NCBI RefSeq assembly: GCF_000735455.1
Contig: NZ_JMPS01000023.1
Span: 104,630 to 168,629, forward strand
Direction: 5' to 3'
Length of the DNA: 64,000 nt
Origin: Yokenella regensburgei ATCC 49455
GTDB taxonomy: Bacteria > Pseudomonadota > Gammaproteobacteria > Enterobacterales > Enterobacteriaceae
Each line of letters opens with the position of its first letter. The stretch's first letter is position 1. Of the stretch, positions 35,425 to 46,857 are shown one piece after another. Below the pieces are notes generated by a model. It was not told the DNA's origin. It saw only the letters and a program-made list of their open reading frames with translations, and searched no databases. A program made the translations under genes and the position numbers.

Positions 35425-35453
35425 AAAACGGCCGTCTGGCCGTTTTGTTTTTC
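35425..35453 (+). terminator. bolA terminator
   Basis: AAAACGGCC and GGCCGTTTT with loop GTCT, followed by GTTTTT. Confidence 0.9.
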
Positions 35454-35539
35454 CTGAGTTTTGAACGTGTGGCGTGATTTTTGAACGAATCATCGCTTGA
35501 ATTTGTGAAAAAAGCCGCAGCAACAGGCGACCACCGTCC

Positions 35540-35573
35540 TCGACTCCCCCAAGTGATGCCGCTATAATGCGGC
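35540..35573 (+). promoter_or_regulatory. tig promoter
   Basis: TCGACT and TATAAT are 17 bases apart. The -10 box is centred in a short palindrome, GCCGC and GCGGC. It lies about 130 bases before tig; the rest of the 328-base bolA-tig gap shows only the bolA terminator and the leader. Confidence 0.7.
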
Positions 35574-35688
35574 GTCTTATTTTATGGAACGTCTTCGGGA
35601 TGATTCTGGCGACAGGGATGGCGATTGAGTTCTCTCCCGGTAATGCGCAGTCTGATTCAGAGTTGACCGAGCACTGTGATTTTTTTGA

Positions 35689-36996
<1,308 letters not shown>

Positions 36997-37022
36997 TTCC
37001 GCTTAACGGTTAGCCGGTTATG

Positions 37023-37058
37023 TGAAAAACCCGTCGCCTCTGGTGACGGGTTTTTTTA
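37023..37058 (+). terminator. tig terminator
   Basis: AACCCGTCGCC with GGTGACGGGTT (one G-U pair), loop TCT, followed by TTTTT. Confidence 0.9.
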
Positions 37059-37128
37059 TGGCGCTGAGGGATGTTGCACGTTTCTCATCCATCACAGAAA
37101 GGTTACAGTTCAGAAAAAGGTTGTTATG

Positions 37129-37156
37129 CTTGAAACATGCAAGTGTCGTACCCATA
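37129..37156 (+). promoter_or_regulatory. clpP heat-shock (sigma-32) promoter
   Basis: CTTGAAA at 37129-37135 and CCCATA at 37151-37156, 15 bases apart, fit the sigma-32 consensus. It lies 95 bases before the clpP ATG. Confidence 0.8.
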
Positions 37157-37251
37157 ACCAGCAATACGACAACATGTGACTGGCTGATATTCTGTCGGTA
37201 GGGTTACAATCAGTGCAGCAGGTTTTTTCAAATTTTATCCAGGAGACGGAA

Positions 37252-37875
37252 ATGTCATACAGTGGCGAACGAGATAACTTTGCACCCCACATGGCTCTGG
37301 TGCCGATGGTCATCGAACAGACCTCACGTGGTGAACGTTCTTTTGATATCTACTCCCGTCTGCTTAAGGAACGCGTTATTTTTCTGACCGGCCAGGTGGA
37401 AGACCACATGGCGAACCTGATTGTGGCGCAAATGCTGTTTCTGGAAGCGGAAAACCCGGAAAAAGACATTTATCTTTACATCAACTCACCTGGTGGCGTG
37501 ATCACCGCAGGGATGTCCATCTACGACACCATGCAGTTCATCAAACCAGACGTCAGCACCATTTGTATGGGGCAGGCCGCGTCTATGGGCGCATTCCTGC
37601 TGACGGCGGGCGCGAAGGGCAAACGTTTCTGTCTGCCTAACTCCCGCGTGATGATTCACCAGCCGCTGGGCGGCTATCAGGGCCAGGCGACGGATATTGA
37701 AATCCACGCCAAAGAGATCCTGAAGGTTAAAGCGCGCATGAATGAACTTATGGCGCATCATACGGGTCAATCCCTTGAACAGATTGAGAACGACACTGAA
37801 CGCGATCGTTTCCTGTCCGCAGGCGAAGCGGTTGAGTACGGCCTGGTCGACTCCATTTTGACCCATCGTAAATAA
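37252..37875 (+). CDS. clpP: ATP-dependent Clp protease proteolytic subunit
   Basis: 207 residues from the ATG after CAGGAGA. The first residues [14 protein letters not shown] contain the propeptide that is autocleaved. Serine protease triad S111 (AASMGA) and H136 (IHQPLGG) with the later Asp are in the expected places. It forms 14-mers with ClpX (next gene) or ClpA. Confidence 0.98.
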   Translation: MSYSGERDNFAPHMALVPMVIEQTSRGERSFDIYSRLLKERVIFLTGQVEDHMANLIVAQMLFLEAENPEKDIYLYINSPGGVITAGMSIYDTMQFIKPDVSTICMGQAASMGAFLLTAGAKGKRFCLPNSRVMIHQPLGGYQGQATDIEIHAKEILKVKARMNELMAHHTGQSLEQIENDTERDRFLSAGEAVEYGLVDSILTHRK

Positions 37876-37981
37876 TGTCAGGGTGTGGAGTGCCGCTATA
37901 CTGTAGAAGGCGGTACTCCGTTAAGACTGGCATTTGCGTCGTCATGTGCGGCACAAAGAACTTAAGAAGAGGTTTGGACTC

Positions 37982-39256
37982 ATGACAGATAAACGCAAAG
38001 ATGGCTCGGGCAAACTGTTGTACTGCTCTTTTTGCGGCAAAAGCCAGCATGAAGTGCGTAAGCTGATTGCCGGTCCGTCCGTGTATATCTGCGACGAATG
38101 TGTCGACTTATGTAACGACATCATCCGCGAAGAGATTAAAGAAGTGGCTCCGCATCGTGAGCGTAGTGCTCTGCCGACGCCGCATGAAATCCGTCATCAC
38201 CTGGACGATTATGTTATCGGTCAGGAACCAGCGAAAAAAGTGCTGGCAGTGGCGGTGTACAACCACTACAAACGCTTGCGCAACGGCGATACCAGCAATG
38301 GTGTTGAGCTGGGCAAGAGCAACATTCTGCTGATTGGCCCGACCGGTTCCGGTAAGACTCTGCTGGCTGAAACGCTGGCGCGCCTGCTGGATGTCCCGTT
38401 CACTATGGCTGATGCCACCACGCTGACCGAAGCAGGTTACGTGGGTGAAGATGTCGAAAACATCATCCAGAAGCTGCTGCAGAAATGTGACTACGACGTA
38501 CAGAAAGCCCAGCGCGGCATTGTGTACATCGATGAGATCGACAAAATTTCCCGTAAATCGGATAACCCGTCGATCACCCGCGATGTCTCCGGCGAAGGCG
38601 TACAGCAGGCACTGCTGAAGCTTATCGAAGGCACCGTAGCAGCCGTACCGCCGCAGGGTGGCCGTAAGCATCCGCAGCAGGAGTTCCTGCAGGTTGATAC
38701 CTCGAAAATCCTGTTCATCTGTGGCGGGGCATTCGCAGGCCTCGACAAAGTGATCGCGAATCGTGTTGAAACCGGCTCCGGCATTGGTTTTGGCGCAACG
38801 GTGAAAGCGAAATCGGAAAAAGCTAACGAAGGTGAACTGCTGTCGCAGGTTGAGCCAGAAGATTTGATCAAGTTTGGTCTGATCCCTGAGTTCATCGGTC
38901 GTCTGCCGGTGGTAGCTACCCTGAGCGAGCTCAGCGAAGAAGCGCTGATTCAGATCCTCAAAGAGCCGAAAAACGCGCTGACCAAGCAGTATCAGGCGCT
39001 GTTTAACCTGGAAGGCGTGGATCTGGAGTTCCGTGACGAAGCGCTGGACGCTATCGCGCGTAAAGCGATGGCACGCAAAACCGGTGCCCGTGGTCTGCGC
39101 TCTATCGTTGAAGCGGCGCTGCTCGATACCATGTACGATCTGCCGTCGATGGAAGATGTTGAAAAAGTGGTTATCGACGAATCGGTTATTGCCGGTCAGT
39201 CCGCACCGCTGCTTATCTACGGTAAGTCTGAAACTCAGCAGGCATCTGGCGAATAA
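37982..39256 (+). CDS. clpX: ATP-dependent Clp protease ATP-binding subunit ClpX
   Basis: 424 residues. N-terminal zinc domain with C15, C18, C37 and C40, then an AAA+ module with Walker A GPTGSGKT, Walker B VYIDEIDK, and the pore and sensor motifs. Unfolds tagged substrates (ssrA and others) for ClpP. It is 106 bases after clpP and shares its transcript. The ATG after AAGAGG matches the family start; an upstream 16-codon extension does not. Confidence 0.98.
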   Translation: MTDKRKDGSGKLLYCSFCGKSQHEVRKLIAGPSVYICDECVDLCNDIIREEIKEVAPHRERSALPTPHEIRHHLDDYVIGQEPAKKVLAVAVYNHYKRLRNGDTSNGVELGKSNILLIGPTGSGKTLLAETLARLLDVPFTMADATTLTEAGYVGEDVENIIQKLLQKCDYDVQKAQRGIVYIDEIDKISRKSDNPSITRDVSGEGVQQALLKLIEGTVAAVPPQGGRKHPQQEFLQVDTSKILFICGGAFAGLDKVIANRVETGSGIGFGATVKAKSEKANEGELLSQVEPEDLIKFGLIPEFIGRLPVVATLSELSEEALIQILKEPKNALTKQYQALFNLEGVDLEFRDEALDAIARKAMARKTGARGLRSIVEAALLDTMYDLPSMEDVEKVVIDESVIAGQSAPLLIYGKSETQQASGE

Positions 39257-39284
39257 TTAGCCAAATCACTCAATCAGTTAAGCC

Positions 39285-39317
39285 AAAAGGGGAGATTTTA
39301 TCTCCCCTTTTATTTTT
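39285..39317 (+). terminator. clpX terminator
   Basis: AAAAGGGGAGA pairs with TCTCCCCTTTT, followed by ATTTTTCC. Confidence 0.92.
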
Positions 39318-39331
39318 CCTGCATTCCCGGC

Positions 39332-39359
39332 GTTGAATGTAGGGGAAACATCCCCATAT
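39332..39359 (+). promoter_or_regulatory. lon heat-shock (sigma-32) promoter
   Basis: GTTGAA at 39332-39337 and CCCCATAT at 39352-39359 are 14 bases apart, a strong sigma-32 match about 80 bases before lon and very similar to the known E. coli lon promoter. Confidence 0.88.
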
Positions 39360-39439
39360 ACTGGATTACATGTTAACGGTGGCAGGTTTTTTACCGCGCC
39401 ATCGGCTACCTGGCGGAAACTAAACTAAGAGAGAGCTCT

Positions 39440-41794
39440 ATGAATCCTGAGCGTTCTGAACGCATTGAAATCCCCGTATTGCCGTTGCGCGATGTGGTGG
39501 TTTATCCGCACATGGTCATTCCCTTATTTGTAGGGCGGGAAAAATCTATCCGTTGTCTCGAAGCTGCCATGGATCATGATAAAAAAATCATGCTGGTTGC
39601 GCAGAAAGAAGCGTCAACGGATGAGCCGGGTGTAAACGATCTTTTCACCGTCGGGACCGTGGCCTCCATTTTACAAATGCTGAAGCTGCCTGACGGCACC
39701 GTTAAAGTGCTGGTAGAAGGGCTGCAGCGTGCGCGTATCACCGCGCTGACCGATGATGGTGATCACTTCTCATCAAAAGCCGAGTACCTTGAGTCTCCGG
39801 CGATTGATGAGCGCGAGCAGGAAGTGCTGGTTCGCACCGCCATCAGCCAGTTTGAAGGCTATATCAAGCTCAACAAAAAAATCCCACCAGAAGTGCTGAC
39901 GTCGCTGAACAGCATCGACGATCCTGCACGTCTGGCGGATACCATCGCAGCCCACATGCCGCTGAAGCTTGCTGACAAGCAGTCTGTGCTGGAGATGTCC
40001 GACGTTAACGAACGTCTGGAATATCTGATGGCGATGATGGAATCCGAAATCGATCTGCTGCAGGTTGAGAAGCGTATTCGCAACCGCGTGAAGAAGCAGA
40101 TGGAGAAATCCCAGCGCGAGTACTATCTGAACGAGCAAATGAAAGCCATTCAGAAAGAGCTCGGCGAGATGGACGACGCCCCGGACGAAAACGAAGCGCT
40201 GAAGCGTAAGATCGACGCCGCGAAGATGCCGAAAGAGGCAAAAGAAAAAGCGGAAGCCGAACTGCAGAAGCTGAAAATGATGTCTCCGATGTCAGCTGAA
40301 GCGACCGTTGTGCGTGGTTACATCGAGTGGATGGTGCAGGTTCCGTGGAACGCCCGCAGCAAGGTCAAAAAAGACCTGCGTCAGGCTCAGGAAATCCTCG
40401 ATACCGACCACTACGGCCTTGAGCGCGTCAAAGACCGCATTCTTGAGTACCTCGCGGTACAAAGCCGTGTGAACAAAATTAAGGGCCCGATCCTGTGCCT
40501 GGTAGGACCGCCGGGGGTGGGTAAAACCTCGCTGGGTCAGTCTATCGCCAAAGCGACTGGACGTAAGTACATCCGTATGGCGCTGGGCGGCGTGCGTGAC
40601 GAAGCGGAAATCCGTGGTCACCGCCGGACCTACATCGGCTCCATGCCGGGTAAACTTATCCAGAAAATGGCGAAAGTGGGCGTTAAAAACCCGCTGTTCC
40701 TGCTCGACGAAATCGACAAAATGTCTTCCGACATGCGTGGCGATCCGGCATCAGCACTTCTGGAAGTGCTTGATCCAGAACAGAACGTAGCGTTCAGCGA
40801 TCACTACCTGGAAGTAGACTACGATCTCAGCGACGTCATGTTCGTGGCGACCTCTAACTCCATGAATATTCCGGCACCGCTGCTGGATCGTATGGAAGTT
40901 ATTCGTCTGTCCGGTTACACCGAAGACGAGAAGCTGAACATTGCTAAACAGCACCTGCTGCCGAAACAGATTGAGCGTAACGCACTGAAAAAAGGCGAGC
41001 TGAAGGTGGATGACAGCGCCATTGTGGGCATCATCCGTTACTACACCCGTGAAGCGGGCGTGCGTAGCCTTGAGCGTGAAATCTCGAAACTGTGCCGTAA
41101 GGCGGTTAAACAGCTGCTGCTGGATAAGACCCTGAAGCACATCGAGATTAACGGCGACAATCTGCATGAATATCTTGGCGTGCAGCGCTTCGACTATGGC
41201 CGTGCAGACAGCGAAAACCGCGTTGGCCAGGTAACCGGTCTGGCGTGGACGGAAGTGGGCGGCGATCTGCTGACTATCGAAACCGCCTGCGTTCCGGGTA
41301 AAGGCAAACTGACCTATACCGGTTCACTGGGTGAAGTGATGCAGGAATCCATCCAGGCAGCGCTGACCGTGGTGCGCGCGCGCGCCGAGAAGCTGGGTAT
41401 CAACCCAGATTTCTACGAAAAACGCGACATTCACGTTCACGTACCGGAAGGGGCCACCCCGAAAGATGGCCCGAGTGCTGGTATCGCTATGTGTACTGCG
41501 CTGGTTTCTTGCCTTACCGGCAACCCGGTTCGCGCCGATGTGGCGATGACCGGTGAAATCACCCTGCGTGGCCAGGTGCTGCCGATCGGCGGTCTTAAAG
41601 AAAAACTGCTCGCGGCACACCGCGGTGGAATTAAGACTGTTCTGATCCCGGACGAAAATAAACGTGATCTGGAAGAGATTCCGGACAACGTGATTGCCGA
41701 TCTGGACATCCATCCTGTTAAGCGAATTGAGGAAGTTCTTGCTCTCGCCTTGCAGAATGCACCCTACGGAATGCAGGTTGTGACCGCAAAATAG
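39440..41794 (+). CDS. lon: ATP-dependent protease Lon
   Basis: 784 residues, the E. coli length. N-terminal substrate domain, long coiled coil (about 200-270), AAA+ domain with Walker A GPPGVGKT at 356-363, and C-terminal protease domain with catalytic S679 (GPSAG) and the downstream Lys of the Ser-Lys dyad. It degrades misfolded and regulatory proteins, including many type II antitoxins, which could include the HicB proteins of this window (inference). Confidence 0.98.
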   Translation: MNPERSERIEIPVLPLRDVVVYPHMVIPLFVGREKSIRCLEAAMDHDKKIMLVAQKEASTDEPGVNDLFTVGTVASILQMLKLPDGTVKVLVEGLQRARITALTDDGDHFSSKAEYLESPAIDEREQEVLVRTAISQFEGYIKLNKKIPPEVLTSLNSIDDPARLADTIAAHMPLKLADKQSVLEMSDVNERLEYLMAMMESEIDLLQVEKRIRNRVKKQMEKSQREYYLNEQMKAIQKELGEMDDAPDENEALKRKIDAAKMPKEAKEKAEAELQKLKMMSPMSAEATVVRGYIEWMVQVPWNARSKVKKDLRQAQEILDTDHYGLERVKDRILEYLAVQSRVNKIKGPILCLVGPPGVGKTSLGQSIAKATGRKYIRMALGGVRDEAEIRGHRRTYIGSMPGKLIQKMAKVGVKNPLFLLDEIDKMSSDMRGDPASALLEVLDPEQNVAFSDHYLEVDYDLSDVMFVATSNSMNIPAPLLDRMEVIRLSGYTEDEKLNIAKQHLLPKQIERNALKKGELKVDDSAIVGIIRYYTREAGVRSLEREISKLCRKAVKQLLLDKTLKHIEINGDNLHEYLGVQRFDYGRADSENRVGQVTGLAWTEVGGDLLTIETACVPGKGKLTYTGSLGEVMQESIQAALTVVRARAEKLGINPDFYEKRDIHVHVPEGATPKDGPSAGIAMCTALVSCLTGNPVRADVAMTGEITLRGQVLPIGGLKEKLLAAHRGGIKTVLIPDENKRDLEEIPDNVIADLDIHPVKRIEEVLALALQNAPYGMQVVTAK

Positions 41795-41824
41795 TGACAT
41801 CGCGCAAATAGCGCTGATAAAATC

Positions 41825-41864
41825 AAGGCTGGTAAGTCAATTCGTACTTGCCAGCCTTTTTTTG
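41825..41864 (+). terminator. lon terminator
   Basis: A 13-bp stem, AAGGCTGGTAAGT with ACTTGCCAGCCTT (one G-U), is followed by T5. Confidence 0.92.
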
Positions 41865-42004
41865 TATAGCTAACTTAGATTACTGATTAGGTCTGTCATC
41901 AATAACTGGTGTTGTAAGGTTATGACACTCCTGATATAACTGCTGCGCGGTCGCACCATAAAGGATCCTGGTGCGATATAAATTATAAAGAGAGGAAGAA
42001 AACA

Positions 42005-42277
42005 GTGAATAAATCTCAACTGATTGACAAAATTGCTGCGGGTGCGGACATTTCTAAAGCTGCAGCTGGACGTGCTTTAGATGCACTGATCGCTTCTGTT
42101 ACTGAATCTCTGCAGGCTGGGGATGACGTGGCGCTGGTTGGCTTTGGTACTTTTGCTGTTAAAGAGCGTGCTGCCCGTACTGGTCGCAACCCGCAAACAG
42201 GTAAAGAGATCACCATTGCTGCCGCTAAAGTGCCTGGTTTCCGTGCAGGTAAAGCACTGAAAGACGCAGTAAACTGA
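42005..42277 (+). CDS. hupB: DNA-binding protein HU-beta
   Basis: 90 residues with a GTG start after GAGAGGAAG. The HU fold is intact, including [23 protein letters not shown] split over the beta-arm region (about residues 46-68) with the intercalating Pro. Nucleoid protein that bends DNA, working as HU-alpha/beta heterodimer. Confidence 0.98.
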   Translation: MNKSQLIDKIAAGADISKAAAGRALDALIASVTESLQAGDDVALVGFGTFAVKERAARTGRNPQTGKEITIAAAKVPGFRAGKALKDAVN

Positions 42278-42309
42278 TCGATTCCCCCTGAGGGAATGTG
42301 ACAGAGTAC

Positions 42310-42340
42310 AAGGGCGCATCAATGGATGTGCCTTTTTTTA
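42310..42340 (+). terminator. hupB terminator
   Basis: GGCGCATC pairs with GATGTGCC (one G-U), loop AATG, followed by T7. Confidence 0.85.
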
Positions 42341-42479
42341 TGCCTTTCTACGGGTTTATCTGCCTTGTGGGCTGACAATCGCCCTGTTTTCTTGTCAAAA
42401 TACGTCCTCACGCGCAGCGGTCATCACGTGGTATGCTGCGCGAGGTATAAAGTCACCTACAGCGGAGCGTTGTTACACC

Positions 42480-44354
42480 ATGATGGACAACTTACGCACG
42501 GCAGCTAACAGCATCGTGCTCAAGATTATTTTCGGTATCATTATTGTGTCGTTCATTTTGACCGGCGTCAGTAGCTACCTGATTGGCGGTAACAATACTT
42601 ATGCCGCGAAAGTGAACGGTCAGGAGATTGGCCGTAACCAGTTCGAAAACGCGGTTGCCAGCGAACGTAACCGTATGCAGCAACAGCTGGGCGATAACTT
42701 CTCTGAGCTCGCCAGCAACCCCAACTATATGAAATCGATGCGTCAGCAGGTGCTCAACCGCCTGATCGACGAATCGCTGCTGGATCAGTATGCCCGCGAA
42801 CTCGGCCTTGGCATCAGCGATGCTCAGGTGAAGCAGGCTATCTTCGCCACGCCGGCGTTCCAGTCTAACGGCAAATTCGACAACGCGCGCTTCAACGGCA
42901 TCGTCAACCAGATGGGGATGAGTGCCGACCAGTACGCCCAGGCGCTGCGTAACCAGCTGGTCACCCAGCAGCTCATCAACGCCATTGCGGGTACCGACTT
43001 CATGCTGCCGGGTGAAACCGATCAGCTTGCGGCGCTGGTTTCTCAACAGCGTGTTGTGCGTGAAGCGACTATTGATGTTAACGCGCTGGCGGCTAAACAG
43101 CAGGTGAGCGATGAAGAGATCAACGCTTACTACGAGCAGAACAAAGGCAACTTCATGACGCCGGAGCAGTTCCGCGTCAGCTATATCAAGATGGATGCCG
43201 CTGATATGGCGGAAACCGCCTCTGACGTAGAAATTCAGTCTTACTACGATCAGCATCAGGATCTGTTCACTCAGCCGCAGCGTAACCGCTACAGCGTCAT
43301 TCAGACCAAAACTGAAGCCGATGCTCAGGCTGCGCTGGATGAACTCAACAAAGGTGCTGATTTCGCTACCGTCGCAAAAGCCAAATCTACCGACATCATT
43401 TCTGCCCGTAACGGCGGTGATATGGGTTGGCTGGAAGCGGGTACCACCCCTGACGAGCTGAAAAACGCCGGTCTGAAAGACAAAGGTCAGCTGTCTGGTG
43501 TTATCAAATCCTCCGTCGGCTTCCTGGTTGCACGTCTTGATGACATCGAACCTGCAAAAGTGAAACCGCTGAGCGAAGTTCGTGACGGTATCGCCACCAA
43601 AGTGAAGCAAGAGAAAGCGCTGGACGCTTACTACGCGCTGCAGCAGAAAGTGAGCGAAGCGGCAAGCAACGACAACGAATCTCTCGCAGGGGCTGCGCAG
43701 GTGTCTGGCATGAAAGTGGTTGAAACCGAGTGGTTCAGCCGTGACAGCCTGCCAGAAGCGCTGAATTTCAAACCGGTATCAGATGCTATCTTCAATGGTG
43801 GCCTGGTCGGTGAGAATGGCACCCCGGGTAGCAACTCCGACATTATCACCGTTGATGGCGATCGTGCCTTCGTGCTGCGCGTGAGCGAGCACAAAGCCGA
43901 AGCCGTTAAACCGCTCAGCGAAGTGAAAGCTCAGGTTGCGGATATTGTGAAGCACACCAAAGCGGAACAGCAGGCGAAAGTCGATGCTGAGAAGCTGCTG
44001 GCTGCGCTGAAAGAAGGTAAAGGCGATGAGGCAATGAAAGCCGCTGGCCTGACCTTCGGTGCAGCGAAAACCCTGAGCCGTACCGGCCAGGATCCGCTGA
44101 GCCAGGTCGCGTTCACGCTGGCACTGCCGCAGAAAGACAAGCCGAGCTATGGTATCGGCAGCGACATGCAGGGCAACGTGGTGCTGCTGGCGCTCGACGA
44201 AGTGAAAGCGGGCGAAATGCCGGAAGCGCAGAAGAAAGCGATGGTTCAGGGGATTACTCAGAACAACGCTCAGATTGCCTTCGAAGCGCTGATGAGTAAC
44301 CTGCGTAAATCTGCCAAAATTAAGCTTGGCGATCTCGTTGCCGAACAGCAGTAA
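42480..44354 (+). CDS. ppiD: Periplasmic folding chaperone PpiD
   Basis: 624 residues. One N-terminal membrane anchor (about 16-34) is followed by a SurA-like chaperone region and a parvulin domain (about 227-357, YSVIQTKTEADAQAAL...GGDMGWL) that is inactive as an isomerase in E. coli. It sits at the periplasmic exit of SecYEG. The first of two Met codons is used, as in E. coli. Confidence 0.97.
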   Translation: MMDNLRTAANSIVLKIIFGIIIVSFILTGVSSYLIGGNNTYAAKVNGQEIGRNQFENAVASERNRMQQQLGDNFSELASNPNYMKSMRQQVLNRLIDESLLDQYARELGLGISDAQVKQAIFATPAFQSNGKFDNARFNGIVNQMGMSADQYAQALRNQLVTQQLINAIAGTDFMLPGETDQLAALVSQQRVVREATIDVNALAAKQQVSDEEINAYYEQNKGNFMTPEQFRVSYIKMDAADMAETASDVEIQSYYDQHQDLFTQPQRNRYSVIQTKTEADAQAALDELNKGADFATVAKAKSTDIISARNGGDMGWLEAGTTPDELKNAGLKDKGQLSGVIKSSVGFLVARLDDIEPAKVKPLSEVRDGIATKVKQEKALDAYYALQQKVSEAASNDNESLAGAAQVSGMKVVETEWFSRDSLPEALNFKPVSDAIFNGGLVGENGTPGSNSDIITVDGDRAFVLRVSEHKAEAVKPLSEVKAQVADIVKHTKAEQQAKVDAEKLLAALKEGKGDEAMKAAGLTFGAAKTLSRTGQDPLSQVAFTLALPQKDKPSYGIGSDMQGNVVLLALDEVKAGEMPEAQKKAMVQGITQNNAQIAFEALMSNLRKSAKIKLGDLVAEQQ

Positions 44355-44395
44355 GCGGAATCCGCTTCGCAGAAATAAGTAACACCGTGTAATAC

Positions 44396-44421
44396 CAAAA
44401 GGCCGCTTTCGCGGCCTTTTC
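44396..44421 (+). terminator. ppiD terminator
   Basis: AAAAGGCCGC and GCGGCCTTTT, loop TTTC, perfect 10-bp stem. Confidence 0.88.
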
Positions 44422-44430
44422 CATTTCTGA

Positions 44431-44874
<444 letters not shown>

Positions 44875-44916
44875 CGCGCAACGGGGCTTGCAGAGTGGCA
44901 TTTTTTTGCCAGACTA

Positions 44917-44943
44917 GAGAGGTCATACCAGTGGTGTGGCCTC
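44917..44943 (+). promoter_or_regulatory. Probable FadR operator before fadM, within a hairpin
   Basis: GAGGTCATACCAGT at 44919-44932 fits the FadR pattern TGGTCNNACCAG in most positions. The same bases form the left arm of an 11-bp stem (GAGGTCATACC with GGTGTGGCCTC, two G-U pairs, loop AGT). fadM is a known FadR target in E. coli; binding here is inferred. Confidence 0.5.
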
Positions 44944-44989
44944 TGTCCCGACTCACAACAACTTAGAATGATTAGAAGGCTATTGCGCT

Positions 44990-45388
44990 ATGCAAACACA
45001 AATCAAAGTCCGTGGATTCCATCTCGATGTCTACCAGCACGTGAACAACGCTCGCTATCTGGAGTTTCTCGAAGAAGCGCGTTGGGATGGGCTGGAAAAC
45101 AGCGCAGGTTTCCAGTGGATGACCGAGCACAACATCGCGTTCGTGGTGGTGAACATCAACATCAACTACCGCCGCCCCGCGGTGCTGGGCGATCTCCTGA
45201 CCGTGACCAGTTCAGTGCAACAGCTGAACGGGAAGAGCGGGGTGCTGAGCCAGGTGGTCACTCTTGAGCCCGAAGGCGAGGTAGTGGCAGATGCGTTAAT
45301 TACCTTCGTCTGTATCGATCTTAAAACCCAGAAAGCGCTGGCGCTGGAAGGGGAGTTGCGCACGCATCTGGAGCAGATGGTGGCGTAA
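44990..45388 (+). CDS. fadM: Long-chain acyl-CoA thioesterase FadM
   Basis: 132 residues, single hotdog (4HBT) domain. The start QTQIKVRGFHLDVYQHVNNARYLEF, with the Asp and HVNN of the family, shows the active-site region. It hydrolyses unusual acyl-CoA intermediates of oleate beta-oxidation. Formerly ybaW. It keeps its place between ybaV and queC. Confidence 0.95.
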   Translation: MQTQIKVRGFHLDVYQHVNNARYLEFLEEARWDGLENSAGFQWMTEHNIAFVVVNININYRRPAVLGDLLTVTSSVQQLNGKSGVLSQVVTLEPEGEVVADALITFVCIDLKTQKALALEGELRTHLEQMVA

Positions 45389-45440
45389 CTAACCTCTGGT
45401 TGGGGTTATTGGAGTTACTTTAAATTCCAGGATATCATGG

Positions 45441-45647
45441 ATGAACAGCAAGGCACTGATAGCCGAACTCGTTGCTGACGGCTGGATGTTAATCAGGGTG
45501 ACCGGAAGCCATCATCACTTTCGTCACCCGATTAAGACAGGTCTGGTGACGGTTCCGCACCCAAAAAAAGATTTACCTGTCGGAACGGTGAAAAGCATCC
45601 GCCGCCAGGCAAGGGTCAGCAACCCTGTGATGCATTCCTGGAGATAA
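45441..45647 (+). CDS. hicA: HicA-type toxin (second module)
   Basis: 68 residues. Family pattern: ELVADGW, RVTGSHHHFRHP (catalytic His near H24), LVTVPHPKKDLPVGTVKSIRRQA. Most HicA proteins stop soon after this; here about nine more residues follow (VSNPVMHSWR). Only one base separates its stop from hicB. Inserted between fadM and queC, adjacent in E. coli. Different from the hicA at 22254 in sequence. Confidence 0.87.
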   Translation: MNSKALIAELVADGWMLIRVTGSHHHFRHPIKTGLVTVPHPKKDLPVGTVKSIRRQARVSNPVMHSWR

Positions 45648-45648
45648 T

Positions 45649-46062
45649 ATGTACTACCCAATTGCAGTTGAAAACGGTGATGACGTTCATGCCTGGGGGG
45701 TGATTGTTCCCGATTTGCCGGGGTGTTTTTCAGCAGGAGATACGCTGGAAGAAGCGATGATTAATGCCAGCGAGGCGATTACCGCACACATCGAACTGCT
45801 GATTGAGATGGGGGACGATATTCCTCCGGTATCAAGTATCAGCGATCTAGTGGGTCATTCACAGTATCAGGGAATGGCGTGGGCTCTGGTCGATATCGAT
45901 CTCACTCGTCTGCTTGGCGGTTCGGAAAAAATCAACGTGACGCTGCCGAAAGTCCTGATAGACCGTATCGACCGCTGTGTTGCTCGCCATCCTGAATTTA
46001 AAAGTCGTTCAGGCTTTCTGGCGCAGGCGGCAATAGAAAGAATAACCAAGCCCGGATTATAA
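45649..46062 (+). CDS. hicB: HicB-type antitoxin with ribbon-helix-helix tail (second module)
   Basis: 137 residues. N-terminal HicB domain (VHAWGVIVPDLPGCFSAGDTLEEA, about 14-37) and a C-terminal segment NVTLPKVLIDRIDRCVARHPEFKSRSGFLAQAAIERI split as beta strand plus two helices, a ribbon-helix-helix DNA-binding fold. This differs from the HTH tail of the first module, so the two operons probably have separate operators. Confidence 0.87.
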   Translation: MYYPIAVENGDDVHAWGVIVPDLPGCFSAGDTLEEAMINASEAITAHIELLIEMGDDIPPVSSISDLVGHSQYQGMAWALVDIDLTRLLGGSEKINVTLPKVLIDRIDRCVARHPEFKSRSGFLAQAAIERITKPGL

Positions 46063-46063
46063 A

Positions 46064-46088
46064 CCCTGGCAGAATACTTCCGCCAGGG
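46064..46088 (-). terminator. Hairpin between hicB and queC
   Basis: CCCTGGC pairs with GCCAGGG across an 11-base loop; on the minus strand it is followed by TTTATAAT, so it may terminate queC. Both genes converge on it. Confidence 0.65.
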
Positions 46089-46095
46089 CACTGGG

Positions 46096-46791
46096 TTAGT
46101 TCAAACCCGTCTTCGCCTTCATTGCCGCCATCACGCCGGCTTTATCCGCGAGGTAGTGATTCAACCCGTTGGCGCGCAGTGAGCAGGCTGCACAATGACC
46201 GCAGCCATCACCTTTGATGCCGTTGTAGCAGGTCAACGTTTCACTGCGAACCAGATCCAGCTTGCCCCAGAAGTCAGCCAGCGCCCAGGTCTCGGCTTTA
46301 TCCAGCCACATCAGCGGGGTTTCGAAACGAATCTCTTTCGCCATTCCCAGATCCACCGCGTGGTTCAGGGCTTTGACAAATTCATCCCGGCAGTCCGGGT
46401 AACCGGAGAAATCGGTCTCGCAGACACCGGTAATCACCGCTTCCGCTTTCACCTGATACGCATAAATAGCGGTCAGGGTCAGAAACAGAATATTGCGCCC
46501 TGGAACGAAGGTGTTCGGAATGCCGTCGGCATCTGGCTCGTAATCGGGAACCGGGATACTGTCGCGGGTCAGGCTGGAGACTGCCAGTTCGTTCAGTAAG
46601 GTCACATCGAGCACTTTATGCGCGCGGGCACCGAGTTTCAGCGCCAGTTCGCGAGCAACGTCAATCTCGGCGCGGTGGCGTTGACCATAATCGAAAGTAA
46701 CACAATGTACTTCATCGTACTGCTGCAGGGCCTGCACCAGGCAGGTGGTAGAGTCCTGACCCCCGCTAAAAACCACAACGGCGCGTTTCAT
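46096..46791 (-). CDS. queC: 7-cyano-7-deazaguanine synthase
   Basis: 231 residues from the ATG of [11 protein letters not shown]; an upstream extension of five codons is unlikely. ATP-pyrophosphatase PP-loop FSGGQDSTT at 8-16, and a C-terminal zinc site with four Cys ([16 protein letters not shown]). It converts carboxydeazaguanine to preQ0, an earlier step of the queuosine pathway completed by Tgt and QueA at 3.5-5.8 kb. Confidence 0.97.
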   Translation of the reverse strand: MKRAVVVFSGGQDSTTCLVQALQQYDEVHCVTFDYGQRHRAEIDVARELALKLGARAHKVLDVTLLNELAVSSLTRDSIPVPDYEPDADGIPNTFVPGRNILFLTLTAIYAYQVKAEAVITGVCETDFSGYPDCRDEFVKALNHAVDLGMAKEIRFETPLMWLDKAETWALADFWGKLDLVRSETLTCYNGIKGDGCGHCAACSLRANGLNHYLADKAGVMAAMKAKTGLN

Positions 46792-46857
46792 AGCTATTCC
46801 TGACAATAAAAAAGATGGCGCTATGGTAGCGCCTGAAGCTCCGGGCAGCCAGCTCCT

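Noticed and set aside
42492..43610. Minus-strand open frame of 372 codons inside ppiD
   Set aside because: Lies wholly antisense to ppiD, with no ribosome site or family match.
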